Source of the DNA: Escallonia rubra | Lineage: Eukaryota > Streptophyta > Magnoliopsida > Escalloniales > Escalloniaceae | Direction: 5' to 3' | Assembly (NCBI GenBank): GCA_033065855.1 | Contig: JAVXUO010000334.1 | Span: 124,001-188,000, forward strand | DNA length: 64,000 nt | Part shown: in pieces, positions 34,805 to 46,019 of the stretch | Position numbering within the stretch: position 1 is the first letter of the stretch | Layout of the letters: the number at the start of each line of letters is the position of its first letter | Notes under the pieces: model-generated | The model's database searches: none | Seen by the model: only the letters and a program-made list of their open reading frames with translations | What the model was told of the DNA's origin: nothing | Made by a program: the position numbers and the translations under genes

Positions 34805-35062
34805 CTGCAATACTGTCCGCGATACTGTATGGCGGACAGTATTGGGGGACAGCTCTGACGTGTGCAGAAATAAATGTACAGAAATTAAACGCCGTGTGTC
34901 AACCGTGTCAGTCAAAAAGTCATCCGATACACTGTGTAGCGGACGACTTTTTGACTGACACATGTCAGGACCAGAAATTCGTCCGCTACACAGTATAGCG
35001 GACGAGGGAGGAGGGGCAATCTGGTAAAAAATACCGTCCGCTACACTATGTAGCGGACGACT
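34805..35062. repeat. Palindrome array, right block (four copies)
   Basis: Copies lie near 34,817, 34,923, 34,982 and 35,037. The first is diverged (CCGCGATACTGTATGGCGG); the others keep CCGCTACAC...GTAGCGG. They lie 560-800 bp upstream of the transposase start codon, towards the outer edge of the MULE-like block. Confidence 0.88.
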
Positions 35063-35131
35063 GACAGCTTTTGAAAAAAAAAAGATCTGGGCAGTCCATC
35101 CTTTCAGGATGGACGGCTAAATCGCGCTAGC

Positions 35132-35170
35132 AAAATCTTTTATTTTGCTAGCGCTATCAACGGATCAGCT

Positions 35171-35220
<50 letters not shown>

Positions 35221-35259
35221 AGCTGATCCGTTGATAGCGCTAGCAAAATAAAAGATTTT
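35132..35259. repeat. Perfect 128-bp palindrome with (TA)n centre
   Basis: The left arm AAAATCTTTTATTTTGCTAG continues to GGATCAGCTCCTATATA, and the right arm is its exact reverse complement, meeting in a TA run. Each arm itself contains a smaller inverted repeat (CGCTAGCAAAAT...ATTTTGCTAGCG). The copy could fold into a cruciform or be a small fold-back (MITE-like) element. Confidence 0.9.
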
Positions 35260-35630
35260 GTGTTTGTGTGTGTGTAAGAAATGGGTTACAAAGCTAATTA
35301 CCTGAATCTGTAAGAAATGTAGAAGGAAAATGTTTGTAAGAAATGTATAATGTAATTGCAAAGTTTCAGCTTAAGTTTTGCCTGAACTTGGGCCACTAGA
35401 ACAGAATTTGAGACCCTAATACTAGCTTCATGCAAAGTTGACATGTTTATCTAGCCAATTACCCAAATTTATCTAACCAAGTTGATCATTATACCAGTGA
35501 TGGTAAGCATAAGCTCCATTAATTAATGGTTTGCCAATGTTGCCGATTACATTAACAAAAGGTTGTAGAAGTTCCCATGAAGAGAACTTCAACTTTGTTA
35601 CGTTGCTAAACTTCAGTCCTAATAAAAAAG
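35260..35630. other. Spacer inside the right end of the composite insertion
   Basis: AT-rich, non-coding. From about 35,630 the sequence becomes the AAATGGGTCA-rich subterminal region of the hAT-like right end. Confidence 0.5.
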
Positions 35631-35889
35631 TCAACGCCAAAAAAGTCAGCAGGTCGGGTCAAAATTGGGTCAGTCCATGTGCTGTGTCTGGTCAGAAACT
35701 GGGTCGACTGAGAAATTGTCAAATTGGTCTGGGTCTAGGTAAATGGGTCATGTTGGGATAATGGGTTAAACCAACCCATTTAATGATTGACCTAGTTAAC
35801 CCATAAATAAATGGGTCAGCCACCCATTTTACCAAAAACCATTTGACCCAAATCCAAACCCAACCCACCCACCCATTTTGCCAGGCCTA

Positions 35890-36360
35890 CACAAGATCAT
35901 AGCTTCTGATTCAGCCCTCACGAGTTTTGCACTATGTATGATGAAGTTGTGGCGTTGTTGGATAAACCGACAGGATTACCCATTGATGTTCTTGTCATCT
36001 AATATGGATAGATCAATTTCGTTCATGGTAACCACATTCGGCTCTCTCCCTTGATAGAATATTTTTCTGCTAAGCTGGAGAATCATGATAAGCATTATGC
36101 GAGCTGCCGAGTGGCTACCTTGGCACTATGTCTGGTTGCCAAGTATCTTACTATTATGGGTCCGAGAGTTGCCAATATGAGGTTAGCTAAGCTGATACCT
36201 CATATGTCCTTGTAAGGGAGAACTTAAAGTCTGGTAGTGGTAGCTCAAACCATTAATGCCATTACCGAGCTACATAGGGACCCTAATGCAGCATTCAGGG
36301 TAGCCCCTTGCTTTTTTACATTTGGCTATCGGATCACATGTGATTGATGGCCATACCTAC
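35890..36360 (+). pseudogene. Second part of the split Tat/Ogre-like ORF
   Basis: Starting directly after the insertion, the frame HEFCTMYDEVVALLDKPTGL continues the ORF cut at 23,307. It aligns in the right order with DEFCLTHEKFSALVDI of the copy at 8,770-9,377. Further on, a YISAKLENHDKHYASCRV-like block, LALCLVAKYLTIMGP and VANMRLAKLIPHMSL match the sister at 49,150-49,310. Stops occur in between. Confidence 0.55.
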
Positions 36361-37839
36361 TGAGGTAAGGTATTATCATTGTTCTTTCCTTTTTAGGCCT
36401 TTGTTGTTTGAAGGTCGTTCGGCATAGATGCTTGGACCTAATTTTTCTTTTTCAAAGAATCCAGGGATATTTATTGGTATTGCAACTGGTGGAGGACCCA
36501 CGGACCCATTCCGCGGACTCCCGAGTATCAGTGTGTTCGCCTCCCTAGGGCTGCGCACTTCGTCGTTTTACTTCACCTGTTGAATTTTGATGTTGTCTTG
36601 TTATAAGCAGATTGTTTCGGCATCTTACATTTCTTCTTTGTGAGAGAACTTACTCTTTCTCCGATTAAGACAACTTCTCAAGAATGGGAGACACATCCAT
36701 ATTAGCATCGGTCTGTAGAGGATGGGACGTTTGTTACTGGTACATACCATGTTGCTCCAATTTGTGTCAGATTCTTAATCTATTGGCTCGCGCCTCGCAT
36801 TCGGAAGACAATTTTGGCTACTGAGAATAGAGTGCGGGCTAAATAGACTGGAAGTTTTTCGAGTAGAAATGATATCAAATTCCTTGTGAGGGCTAAGGTG
36901 GAAGCTCATTCCCAATAAGGTTTAGGGCCTGACCCCCAAGACTCTCGTAAATCATCAGAGAGCATAGTTTAAGAGACCCAAGTCATATGGATCTAACAAT
37001 CTTGGATTGGATCTTAGTTGTTTGAAAAAAAGTTTGATGCAGACGGAAATTAGATGTGGGCCTTGCACTTTGATAAACCTAGGACCAGACGGTCTCTTCC
37101 AGCTAGAGGAAATAAACATAAAAAAAGATGGCTGAATATCGAGGCTACACCGGGCTTTGAAGATGAAGCTGATGCTTATGTCCAGGGTGAGCTTGATCGA
37201 AAGCGTGGAGATGGGGTGAACACTATAAAAACAGGGAGTGGTTTAAAATTCGACTCCGGGACTCAAGAAGAGTGGATTTCGGTAATGGAAAGACTACTCT
37301 TAGGTTGCTGATAGGACTTTGAACTTTTTTCTTTTGCCCTAATTTTGGTCTAGGCCGCCCTTTGCAAGAATTTTGTCCTAACGGGCATTTTGTCATTACC
37401 CTGTCGGTCTCTACTTCATTTTTACTGATTATTGGCCTTTTTAACGTAACACATAAACATGTAAATATGCATAAATCAAACCCCGAGTTTATTTCTATAT
37501 TATTGGCTTGAACTCGACATTGGGGGTCGAATTGCCTACGACTCCGATCAGAATAACTGGAATCGAAACCACTATATTTCGACTATGGTCTTATGGAAAG
37601 AAAATTAATGACTGAACTGGACCAAGTTAATTACTTAAGTCATATAACTAGGCCTAAGCTTAATAATAAACTTTAATTAATAATAAAGCCCAATATTTAT
37701 TTAATTAAAAAGAACCATAAAAATGGGGTGCCCACAGAGTCCCTCGGTTTGGGAGCTAGCGCGCGCATGAATATCACCAAAAACAACACATTTTTGTAGT
37801 AAAATACGAAAATAGATCATAAGACTCTAATCAGACTAG
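36361..37839 (+). other. Continuation of the retroelement relic, unassigned
   Basis: From 37,054 to 37,311 an 85-codon frame rich in Arg/Lys/Glu is open but unrecognised. It follows on from the split ORF without an obvious break and may be the rest of the same element. From 37,320 to 37,839 the DNA is AT-rich and non-coding; a GAACTCGACATTGGGGGTCG stretch looks LTR-like, but no ends were found. Confidence 0.35.
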
Positions 37840-38739
37840 TTGATATTACACTTATACCATTTCACACACTACACATCCTCGTCCCTTTCTCACCAACCCT
37901 TGCCCCATCACCCTTACCTACCCCTTTTCCGCCATCATTCCACCCTCCCAAACACAACAATGCTGCTGCCCGTTGCGGCATTGTGCTCACATGTGCTACG
38001 CACACTCACATACCATATTACAACACACCTACACATATACCTAAAGCCCCACCCACCTTTAGGAGCCTTCCCTTATTGCCATCCCCTCCCTTTCATCCTC
38101 CCACACCCAAAACACACATAGCATACCCCATAAACGCATAGTTACAGCTAGGTTCTCCACACAACTCAACCCGAATACAGAAACAAGAATTTATCCAAAT
38201 TAAAACCCTAATTGAATGTTGAGAGAGAGAGAAAGATTACCCTTTACGGATTCGATTTTGATGTTTTTTTTCTCTTCTTCTTCCTTTTTCTTTCCACGAG
38301 CTCTCTGCTCCTTCCATCCGTTGTTTCTCTGTTTTTGTTGCCAGGTTACTGTTCAATTTTCCCTCTTTTTTCTTAATTATATTTCCCTCCACCAAATTCT
38401 TTTTATCCAATCTTCTATTTGTTTCAACTTCTATTCAATCCCTTAGTTTATCATTAAATCTCCTTAGTCATCATACAACCATATAGGACATGGCATATTT
38501 AGAATTATTTTCTCCAAAGTTTTTACACATAATACCATATTCTCAAAATTTCAATCCCCCAAACTTTTCAAAATTGCATTTTGGCCCCAACACTTTAGTA
38601 AAATTACATTTTGACCCAAGGCCAAACTAACCCCTCATTTTCGTTTCTAATACTTGATTATCGATAAAAATAATGCTATCGATAAAATTAATGCCCTCGA
38701 TTAACCTAATTCTCGATTAGACTAAGTCATGGTATTATA
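37840..38739 (-). mobile_element. 3' LTR of the minus-strand element, truncated to about 0.9 kb
   Basis: The LTR starts (minus strand) TATAATACC at 38,739 directly after the polypurine tract. It matches the start of the 5' LTR at 46,019. The homology (for example CACAACAATGCTGCTGCCC against CACAGCAACGCTGCTGCCC) continues to about 37,840, where unrelated sequence begins, so about 2.7 kb of the LTR is missing. Confidence 0.75.
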
Positions 38740-39960
38740 TCCTCCACCCCTTAAATAAAATTTCGTCCTCGAAATAAGGACAAACCTCATCCTGCAAACA
38801 AACAAATGCGGATATCTTTACCGCATTAACGCCTGGGGTTCCCAAGTGCTATCTCCTGTCGCGTGATTTCTCCAGATGACTTTGACCACCTTTATCGATG
38901 CCTCCAGGTACGAGATATTATCTCGAATTTTAATATGTTCCAACTATATCGCATGCATAGAATCGGGTTCATACTTCCTTAACATTGATACGTGATAAAA
39001 GTTATGCAATTGACTCAATCTCGGACATAGATCAAGCCTATATGCTATCTTCTCGATCCTAGACATGATTTTACACGGTTCGATGAACCTCGGACTTAAT
39101 TTTTTCCACTTACTAAATCACTTGATTCCCTTCCATGGTGACACTTTCAAAGGTATTAGGTCACCTACCTCAAATTCTAATATTTTACGCCTCTTATCAA
39201 CATAGCTTTCTGCCAATTCTGCGCAATACGAATTCCTTCTTGAATAATCCTCACCTTATCTTCTATTCCTTGCATAATTTCGTGCAGAAACAGTCTTCAT
39301 TCATCAACTATGATCCAACAAATAGGCGTGCGACATCTTTAGCCATACAACACTTTTTAAAGATTCATTTTCTATGCTCGACTGATAACCATTGTTATAG
39401 GAGAATTCGACTAAGGGTAACTGTTCACCTTGTACTCTGCCCAAAATAAATAATGCAGGCCTTCAATACTCTTCCAATATTTATATCGTACGTCCAGACT
39501 GGTCATCCGTCTAAGGTAAAAGGCCGTCCTCATGATCAACTTCGTTGTCATTTCTTCTTGAAAACTTTTTCAAATTCTAAAGATGAACCTTGCGTCTCTG
39601 TCGAACACAGTAGTTGCTAGAACTCCATAACGACTAATCACTCGCTTAAAATAAGTTTAGGCAAGTCGTTTAGAAGAATATTCTTCCCAGATAAGAATAA
39701 ATCGGGACGTCTTAGTCAACTTATCCACTACAACCCAGATAGATCTATCTCTCTTAGTTGTTCGGGGTAACCTTAACACCAAAATTCATCGTAATGTTTC
39801 CCACTTCCACTCAGGTACAAAGAGTGACTGTATCTATCCAGCGATCTCCTTGTGATCCACTTTGACCTGTTGACATGTCAAACATTTGGATACAAACTTT
39901 GATATATCCCTCTTCATGCTAGGCAACCAAAAGTTTTGGCCGTAACTTAGGGTACATTTC
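38740..39960 (-). pseudogene. Ty3/gypsy integrase and chromodomain-side end, broken
   Basis: On the minus strand, frames show the H2C2-adjacent KVCIQMFDMS-like block (about 39,905-39,860), the integrase core VVVDKLTKTSRF (about 39,735-39,700), a second catalytic-region block (FDRDARFIF, about 39,600-39,575), and the C-terminal KLSPRFIEPCKIMSRIEKIAYRL and HNFYHVSMLRKYEPD (about 39,090-38,960). The integrase inserts element DNA into the host genome. At least five stops or frameshifts are visible. The sequence ends in a polypurine tract ATTTAAGGGGTGGAGGA next to the 3' LTR. Confidence 0.75.
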
Positions 39961-42376
39961 CTTCTCCCCTGAGTGAATCGGTATTTAAGACTAGGAGTAC
40001 CCTTCACAATTTCTTTTCTTAATTCATCATTAGGCGGAACATATATCCGACCTTCACATTCATACTTACCATCCTCATCACCATCAAAATCTTCCTCTCT
40101 TTTTTTTTTTTGGAATCTCAGCTGGATCTCAGCATTCTTTCACCTTGACCTTAAGCTTCCTTGTTTCAATTAAGAAGCACTGGTCACATTTTCATGTGAA
40201 ACAGACTGTTACCTCTTTTTTTCCTTACTCAAACTTTGATTTTGAGTTTGTTCACATTCTTAATAATAGCCTTAGACTTAGAGATCATCACAGTCAGTTT
40301 TTCCTCAATAGTGCGTCTTAGAGATATTCTCAATAACTCTTCGATAGCCTCTTACTGAGCTTAGGAAGCTACTAATCTCAACGTCGATGTTTGACAATCC
40401 CCATTTCTTATCTTTTCAATTTTTCCTTACTCCTCTAACATTCTTCCGCATGAACCCCGTACGTTAGTTCTGTGGCTTACTCCAATATGTAAGACACGTT
40501 TTAATTAACATAGTTCGTACCCTTGTGCCTCAGTCTGCACCATCGACACTTTCTAACTCTTCCCCCTTGTCCTAAACTTTGTTCCGACTGTCCTTCACCT
40601 ACTCTCTTCTCACATTTCTTTCCACTTTTCCAGTTTCGATCATGGATTCTACCTATTTTCCATTCATGCTCCCTTCTTTCCTCTCATACCTCACTATTTT
40701 CTGCCTCTATCACTCAATTTCTTTTTCTCTTACTTCCATAGCAATTCCCTATAGGAGCCTTCTTACTTGTTTTTTTAAGGAATATTTGAAACCCTTCTCC
40801 ATTTGTTTTGCCTTTCGATTTTTCTATCATCACTTGACGAGGGCAAACAAGGCCAACTCACCAAATTTCCTGATATACCTTTCCACCTTTCTATCCTTCC
40901 ACTTAGCACGAGAAACTTGTCTCCAACTTACTCTACAATTTAAGCAGAAAATATTTACCATCAACATATTAACTGAACCTATTCCAAGTAATTTACGCTC
41001 GATGGGTCCTCTTACTGCCTTCAACTTGTTTGTGCCCGTACTTCTAATCACGTGTAACCCCCTTTTTATGTATGGCTGGCAAAAATTATCTTCTAATGTT
41101 TCCCCATATCTTGTTACCTCAGCTACCTTCTCCATCTCTCAAATCCACGTAGTTGTCTACACTATATCATTTCTCGCCCATGAAATTCCACTCGGGCGGG
41201 CATCCTAAAAGTTTTGAGATCTACATTCTTTCTTCCTTTTACTGGGGCTACCATAATAGCAGCCATCGGTTGTACCATTGGAACTCCTACGATCTTTTTG
41301 TAGAAGTCGCACTAGCTCTTTCTCAAGGTCTTCTTGACCTAATGTAGCTCCCCACTTATTGCTTCTACTTACGTCCTCGACATTCACCATAATCACTTTT
41401 ATTGAGGGTCCCTCTCGATTGGGAACCCTCTCTCGTCTTTCCAGGAAAGAGTAGCATAAGTTTTGAAATTAGGCACCATAATTTTAACTTTCTCGCTCAA
41501 ATAGCTAATGGTTTTCATCAGTAGACAACATTTTGTTGCGATAGTATGTAAACGATACTTGTTCCATATTACCATTCTCCTCCTTTATAAAAAATTTTGG
41601 TTCGATTACAAAGGCAGACTCCACCCCTACTCATACACCCGTCAATCTTGGAGAAGCCATAACACTCGTTTAGCAATTCTACATTTCAATGACTCTCTTA
41701 GAATCATTCGTTGCATGTCTTCACGTGTAGCCCTATCAGAAGGGCACTCACAAACAACATGTCATACTTTTCGGACGACCCACGCACTGGTGTCCACCGT
41801 CTCCATTAATATCTAATTTGATACTCACTTCTTATCCTCTCATTCAACTTTATCTTTCCTTATCGCTTAGTTAATACCGCTAGTTAGGGACTTGATATGG
41901 CCTGTCTATTTGTCCCTTTTTCCTCGTCACTTAGAAGTACTTTCTCTTCCAAAAGTTCATCAAAACTCTACTCATTCTCACCCTCAGCACCTCATTTCTT
42001 CGTTCACGGTTTACACAATATAAGCGTTCAACCTCATTTATCCTCCCTGTAGGTCCTACAAATTCACTTCCTACCGGACCTTTATCTGGTTCTTTCAGCC
42101 CTAATTCTATCTCGTTTACATCTTCATTAGGATTCTTTTTTCGAGATCCGGCACCGCAAACTTGTCATCATCAAAGAACCCGTCAACCATTCTTCCATTT
42201 CCTGCATCAGTATCAGGAATGTTGAGGTCATAAATAAATATGCTTTAGCCAACCTCGGCCCACATATCTCAATTATCACCCTAATTCTGCCAAATTATCA
42301 AATTTCTCTACTCATCTCGTCGATAACTTAGGCATTCCACCAGACCATTCAAAAGTCTACAGGATCATATGCCTAG
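39961..42376 (-). pseudogene. Degraded gag-pol internal region
   Basis: Between the integrase and the primer-binding site the frames are short and full of stops. A 101-codon open stretch (41,135-40,830) is Lys/Arg-rich and I cannot assign it. A zinc-knuckle-like VGRPKSMTCCL region at about 41,780-41,745 may be the end of gag. No reverse transcriptase signature is legible. Confidence 0.4.
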
Positions 42377-42388
42377 GCTCTCATACCA
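42377..42388 (-). other. Primer-binding site (tRNA-Met type)
   Basis: The minus-strand sequence TGGTATGAGAGC differs at one base from TGGTATCAGAGC, the plant initiator tRNA-Met primer site. It lies 3 bp beyond the 5' LTR end. Confidence 0.8.
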
Positions 42389-42391
42389 ACT

Positions 42392-45300
42392 TGCGACACT
42401 CACCACCCTAGTGACATCGTCGGGCTGAATTATCAATTTTAATCACAATCAACCCTGTGCAGAATGCAGAGCAACTACACCTTCCAACATCATTAAACAC
42501 TCCAAAATGCGTCCTTACAAAAAGTTTCTTACAAATATATATCACACTGCAATGGAAGACTTTCAAGTCCTTAAGCAACATAAACACTGCAACATAATAC
42601 ACGATTGCAGTCGTCTAGCTCTTCTCGACAAACCCCGTAGCTCAACCTTTACCTTACCTTTTCTAACTTGTCTCACATCACTCAACTTATCACCTCGCTC
42701 AGCTTTTCTAGCTTTTGCTTCGTTTCCCTTCCTAGGGTTCTCCTTGGTCAATTTTATAACCTAAACAACACAACATAAAGAATGAGCGCAAATTGCTCAG
42801 TAAAGACAACACGACGAGTATCGTGTACAAGTGATTCAAGAGAATTAGAGGAATAATAATCATGTAACCATAACAATGAATCAATAGTTTGCAATAAATT
42901 TCAGCACCAACATAATTTGTAAAATGATATTTTTTGGACTGAACAGCTTCTGGGCCCAACAGAACAACATTATTACTACCTCATCATGGACAAGATTAAC
43001 TAACAGACTAGTTGACTGACTATGCAAGTGAACACTAACACAAGAATCGCCAAAGTAAACATCAATGAAATAGAAGTCATTATAATCATTAACATCAAAA
43101 TAAAATCAAATGCAATGCAGACTCAGGCACGAGGGACTGGACTTGACCAGACACGACAGACTCGACTCGAGCGCCATACATCTTTTTTGGCAAGTGATCA
43201 TATTTCACAGGCCATCCTCCTCATTTGATGTCCCATTATACGGGATGTTCATCTCAGCCTCAAATAATCAAAGAGATGTTGTCATCAAGAAGGGAACTCA
43301 CAAGAGTGTTTATCCATAATCTCGTTACAGCTAAAACAACTAGGCTTCATCAACAGGGAGGACTAAGGGAAAATTTAACCACAAGTACTCAAAAACACTT
43401 TCAAATACGAGAAATATCAGTCATCAATAGTTACCGATATCTCATAACCACCACACCACAATCTTTACATATCATCACCAAACAACGACTGGGCGGACTC
43501 GGGAGAAATTTGCCACTAGACCTTAACAACGTTCTTAAATAAGAGAAATGTCGATTACCAATAAGTGTCAACATTACACCACAAAAATGCATCTATCTAT
43601 ACGCAACATCATTAATCAACGACAGGACAGACTCAGGAGAAATTTAACCACAAGTCCTTAACAACGTTCTCAATTAAGAGAAATATTGGCTATCAATAAT
43701 TTCCGACATCTTACAACAACCACACAACAACCCCTACGTAATATCATCGTCAACATCAAGTATGCTAATCGAATCATAGCATACTAGGACACATTATTCT
43801 TTCCAAACTTCACCAACAGGCAGACTAAGGGAAATTATTCTACCTTAAGTCCTCAACAATATAATTCAAATAAATGAATAACGGTCACAATGACTACCGG
43901 TGTCAAATCGTAACAACAAGAGTCTGACAAAAACGTCATCAACATGGCATGGTAATCGAAACAATGAATTAACATATCAGAACCGCATTGATCTTACTTC
44001 ATTAGCTTATAGCCGAAGCAACTCACAACCTTTGATCGCAACGAGCGACATCACCTAGTCAAATAATACCCTGCTCATTAGATATCATTCAAACATATAA
44101 GCACTCTTTATTCTACCCCTTCCCATTTAACCATTCATAACGTCCTACGATCGCTAGATAATCCGATCCGATAACCGAATCCTCGCCCTAGCCTTATCGA
44201 CGGATTAACACCATTCATCACTTCCCACCATTCTAGAAGCTTAATAACGCCCGTTCCAAAAAATTTAGCACTAACTTGGCAATTTACCAAAATAACCCCA
44301 ATGGCCACTACACCACCAACACCCCAAAACTGCTTCCAAACTACTTTCTAGATGCATTACATTCATTTCAAGACCAAAAAGTCCCCAAAATTTTTTTATA
44401 GGGAAATTACCAAAATACCCCCCCCCCCCGACAAATTTACCAAAACGTGCCTTGGAATTCCCGGCACCAAAAAAATCTAAAAAATACTTTAAAATTCTCT
44501 TTCAAGCATGCCGAAGTCATTTTTGAGTTAAAAAGTATTTTAACAAATTTTTGCCCGAAAATCCCGAACCGGTGTCTGAACCGAGCGCTTAAAGCCAGCT
44601 CAGCTAAAAATAGCTATCGACTTTGGAACGACCCGCAATTTTGAGACATGGAACATCTCAGCATCTTAGGGTCCTCATAAAATTTTCACGTGAAACCGCA
44701 TTAGTTTCCTATTTTTAAATTCACTACAAAGTTTCACAATAACCGCGTCAGTTAACCCTCTTACTGACCTCGTAAAAATCTGGAAAATTTCCACATTATA
44801 TATCCCGCAAAAATAGCTAGAGTATTTTTTTTTTAACATTGCCCAAATCTGTCTTGAACTATTTTTAAAAATTCATTCAATGGACTGTATAAACATAGCT
44901 ATCTTTAGCGACGATTACAATCACTATTCATTTTATTTTGGATCAAACCCACACGGTAGCACATCCTCATCCACTCATAGCTCCTTCTTCCTCCACTGCT
45001 GAGCCACCCCCAACCCTCATACTCATGCATTTCACCTCTCATCCATCTAATTTCACACCCACACACACTCCAATCTATATTACACTCACATATGCCAACA
45101 AAACACACATATATTGTTCATAATCCCAGCAACACACCCCCACCCATCACAGTAGCAGCCTACTGCTGCTGCTCTTCCCGTTCCCCCAACCCCCATTCCC
45201 CAATTATTTTTTGTATCACACACAACACTTATAACATTTCACACACTACACATCCCCCTCCCTTTCTCACCAACCCTTGCCTTACCACCCAACACCCTTC

Positions 45301-46019
45301 CCTACCCCTTTTCCACCAACATTCCACCCTCCCAAACACAGCAACGCTGCTGCCCATTGCAGCAGTGTGCTCACATGTGCACCTCCAGCCCACACACACT
45401 CACATACCACACTACAACACACCTACACATACATCTCACAGCCCACCCTGGCCTCCTTTAGCAGCCCTCCCTTAGCTGCCCTCCCCTCCCTTTCATCCTC
45501 CCATACCAAAAACACACACAACATACCCCATAAACACACAATTATAACTGGGTTCTCCACACAGCTCACCCCGAATACACACATAAGAATTTATCCAAAT
45601 TAAAACCCTAATTAAATGGGGGAAGAGTTAGGGGGAGAGACAAAGATTACACTTTAGGGACTCGATTTTGATTTTTTTTCCCTCTTCTTCCTTTTCTTTT
45701 CTTCTTCTTTTTTCCTTCCCTGAGCTCTTTGCTCCTTCCATTCTCCTTTGCTTTGTTTTTGTTGCCAGGTTACTGTTCATTTTCCCCTCTTTTTTTCTTG
45801 ATTACATTTCCCTCCACTGAATTCTTTTTCTATAGCATTTTGGCCCCAACATAGCATTTTGGCTCCCAACACTTTAATAAAATTACATTTTGACATCAAG
45901 GCCAACCTAATTCCTCATTTTCCTTTCTAATACTTGATTACTGATAAAAACAATGACATCTATAAAATTAATGCCCTCAATTAACCGACTTCTGGGTTAG
46001 ATTAAGTCAGGGTATTATA
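42392..46019 (-). mobile_element. 5' LTR of the minus-strand element, 3,628 bp
   Basis: It starts TATAATACC (worn TGTAATACC) at 46,019 and ends AGTGTCGCA at 42,392, next to the primer-binding site. It is a close relative of the solo LTR at 15,993-19,750, including the tandem-repeat zone (43,340-43,990) and the end block with GACTTTCAAGTCCTTAAG. The CA-rich 44,940-45,560 part gives long His/Pro/Thr-rich frames on the plus strand that are not genes. Confidence 0.85.

Larger units (their letters stand above)
23308..35889. mobile_element. 12.6-kb composite insertion with hAT-like ends
   Basis: The left end reads TAGGGGTGGCAATTG. The right end, reversed, reads TAGGCCTGGCAAAATG. Both carry subterminal AAATGGGT/ACCCATTT motifs, as usual in this hAT type. 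The flanking octamers are CACAATAT (23,300-23,307) and CACAAGAT (35,890-35,897), 7/8 identical. Independent support comes from the target: the retroelement ORF interrupted at 23,307 resumes at 35,891 at the homologous residue. No hAT transposase is seen inside. The cargo (PMD-Ulp1 relic, minisatellites, palindrome arrays, B3 gene, MULE transposase) probably reflects later nested insertions into, or capture by, a smaller hAT element. Confidence 0.75.
37840..46019 (-). mobile_element. Tekay-like Ty3/gypsy element, minus strand, deleted
   Basis: Read on the minus strand: 5' LTR 46,019-42,392, primer-binding site 42,388-42,377, degraded internal region with integrase, polypurine tract at 38,757-38,740, and a 3' LTR from 38,739 that is cut off at about 37,840. 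LTR sequences from 45,220-45,480 and 37,850-38,100 are clearly homologous. The internal region is only 3.6 kb, short of the usual 5 kb or more, and I find no intact reverse transcriptase. Confidence 0.82.

Noticed and set aside
28300-35080. Terminal inverted repeat of the MULE built on AAAGCTGTCA (28,304 and, reversed, 35,065)
   Set aside because: Only ten bases match, and no 9-bp target duplication was found; chance is likely, so MULE borders are left open.
40523-41208. A 209-codon plus-strand frame with hydrophobic stretches
   Set aside because: It runs antisense to a decayed gypsy internal region, is rich in Ser/Phe/Leu from CTT/TTC-biased DNA, and matches no family.
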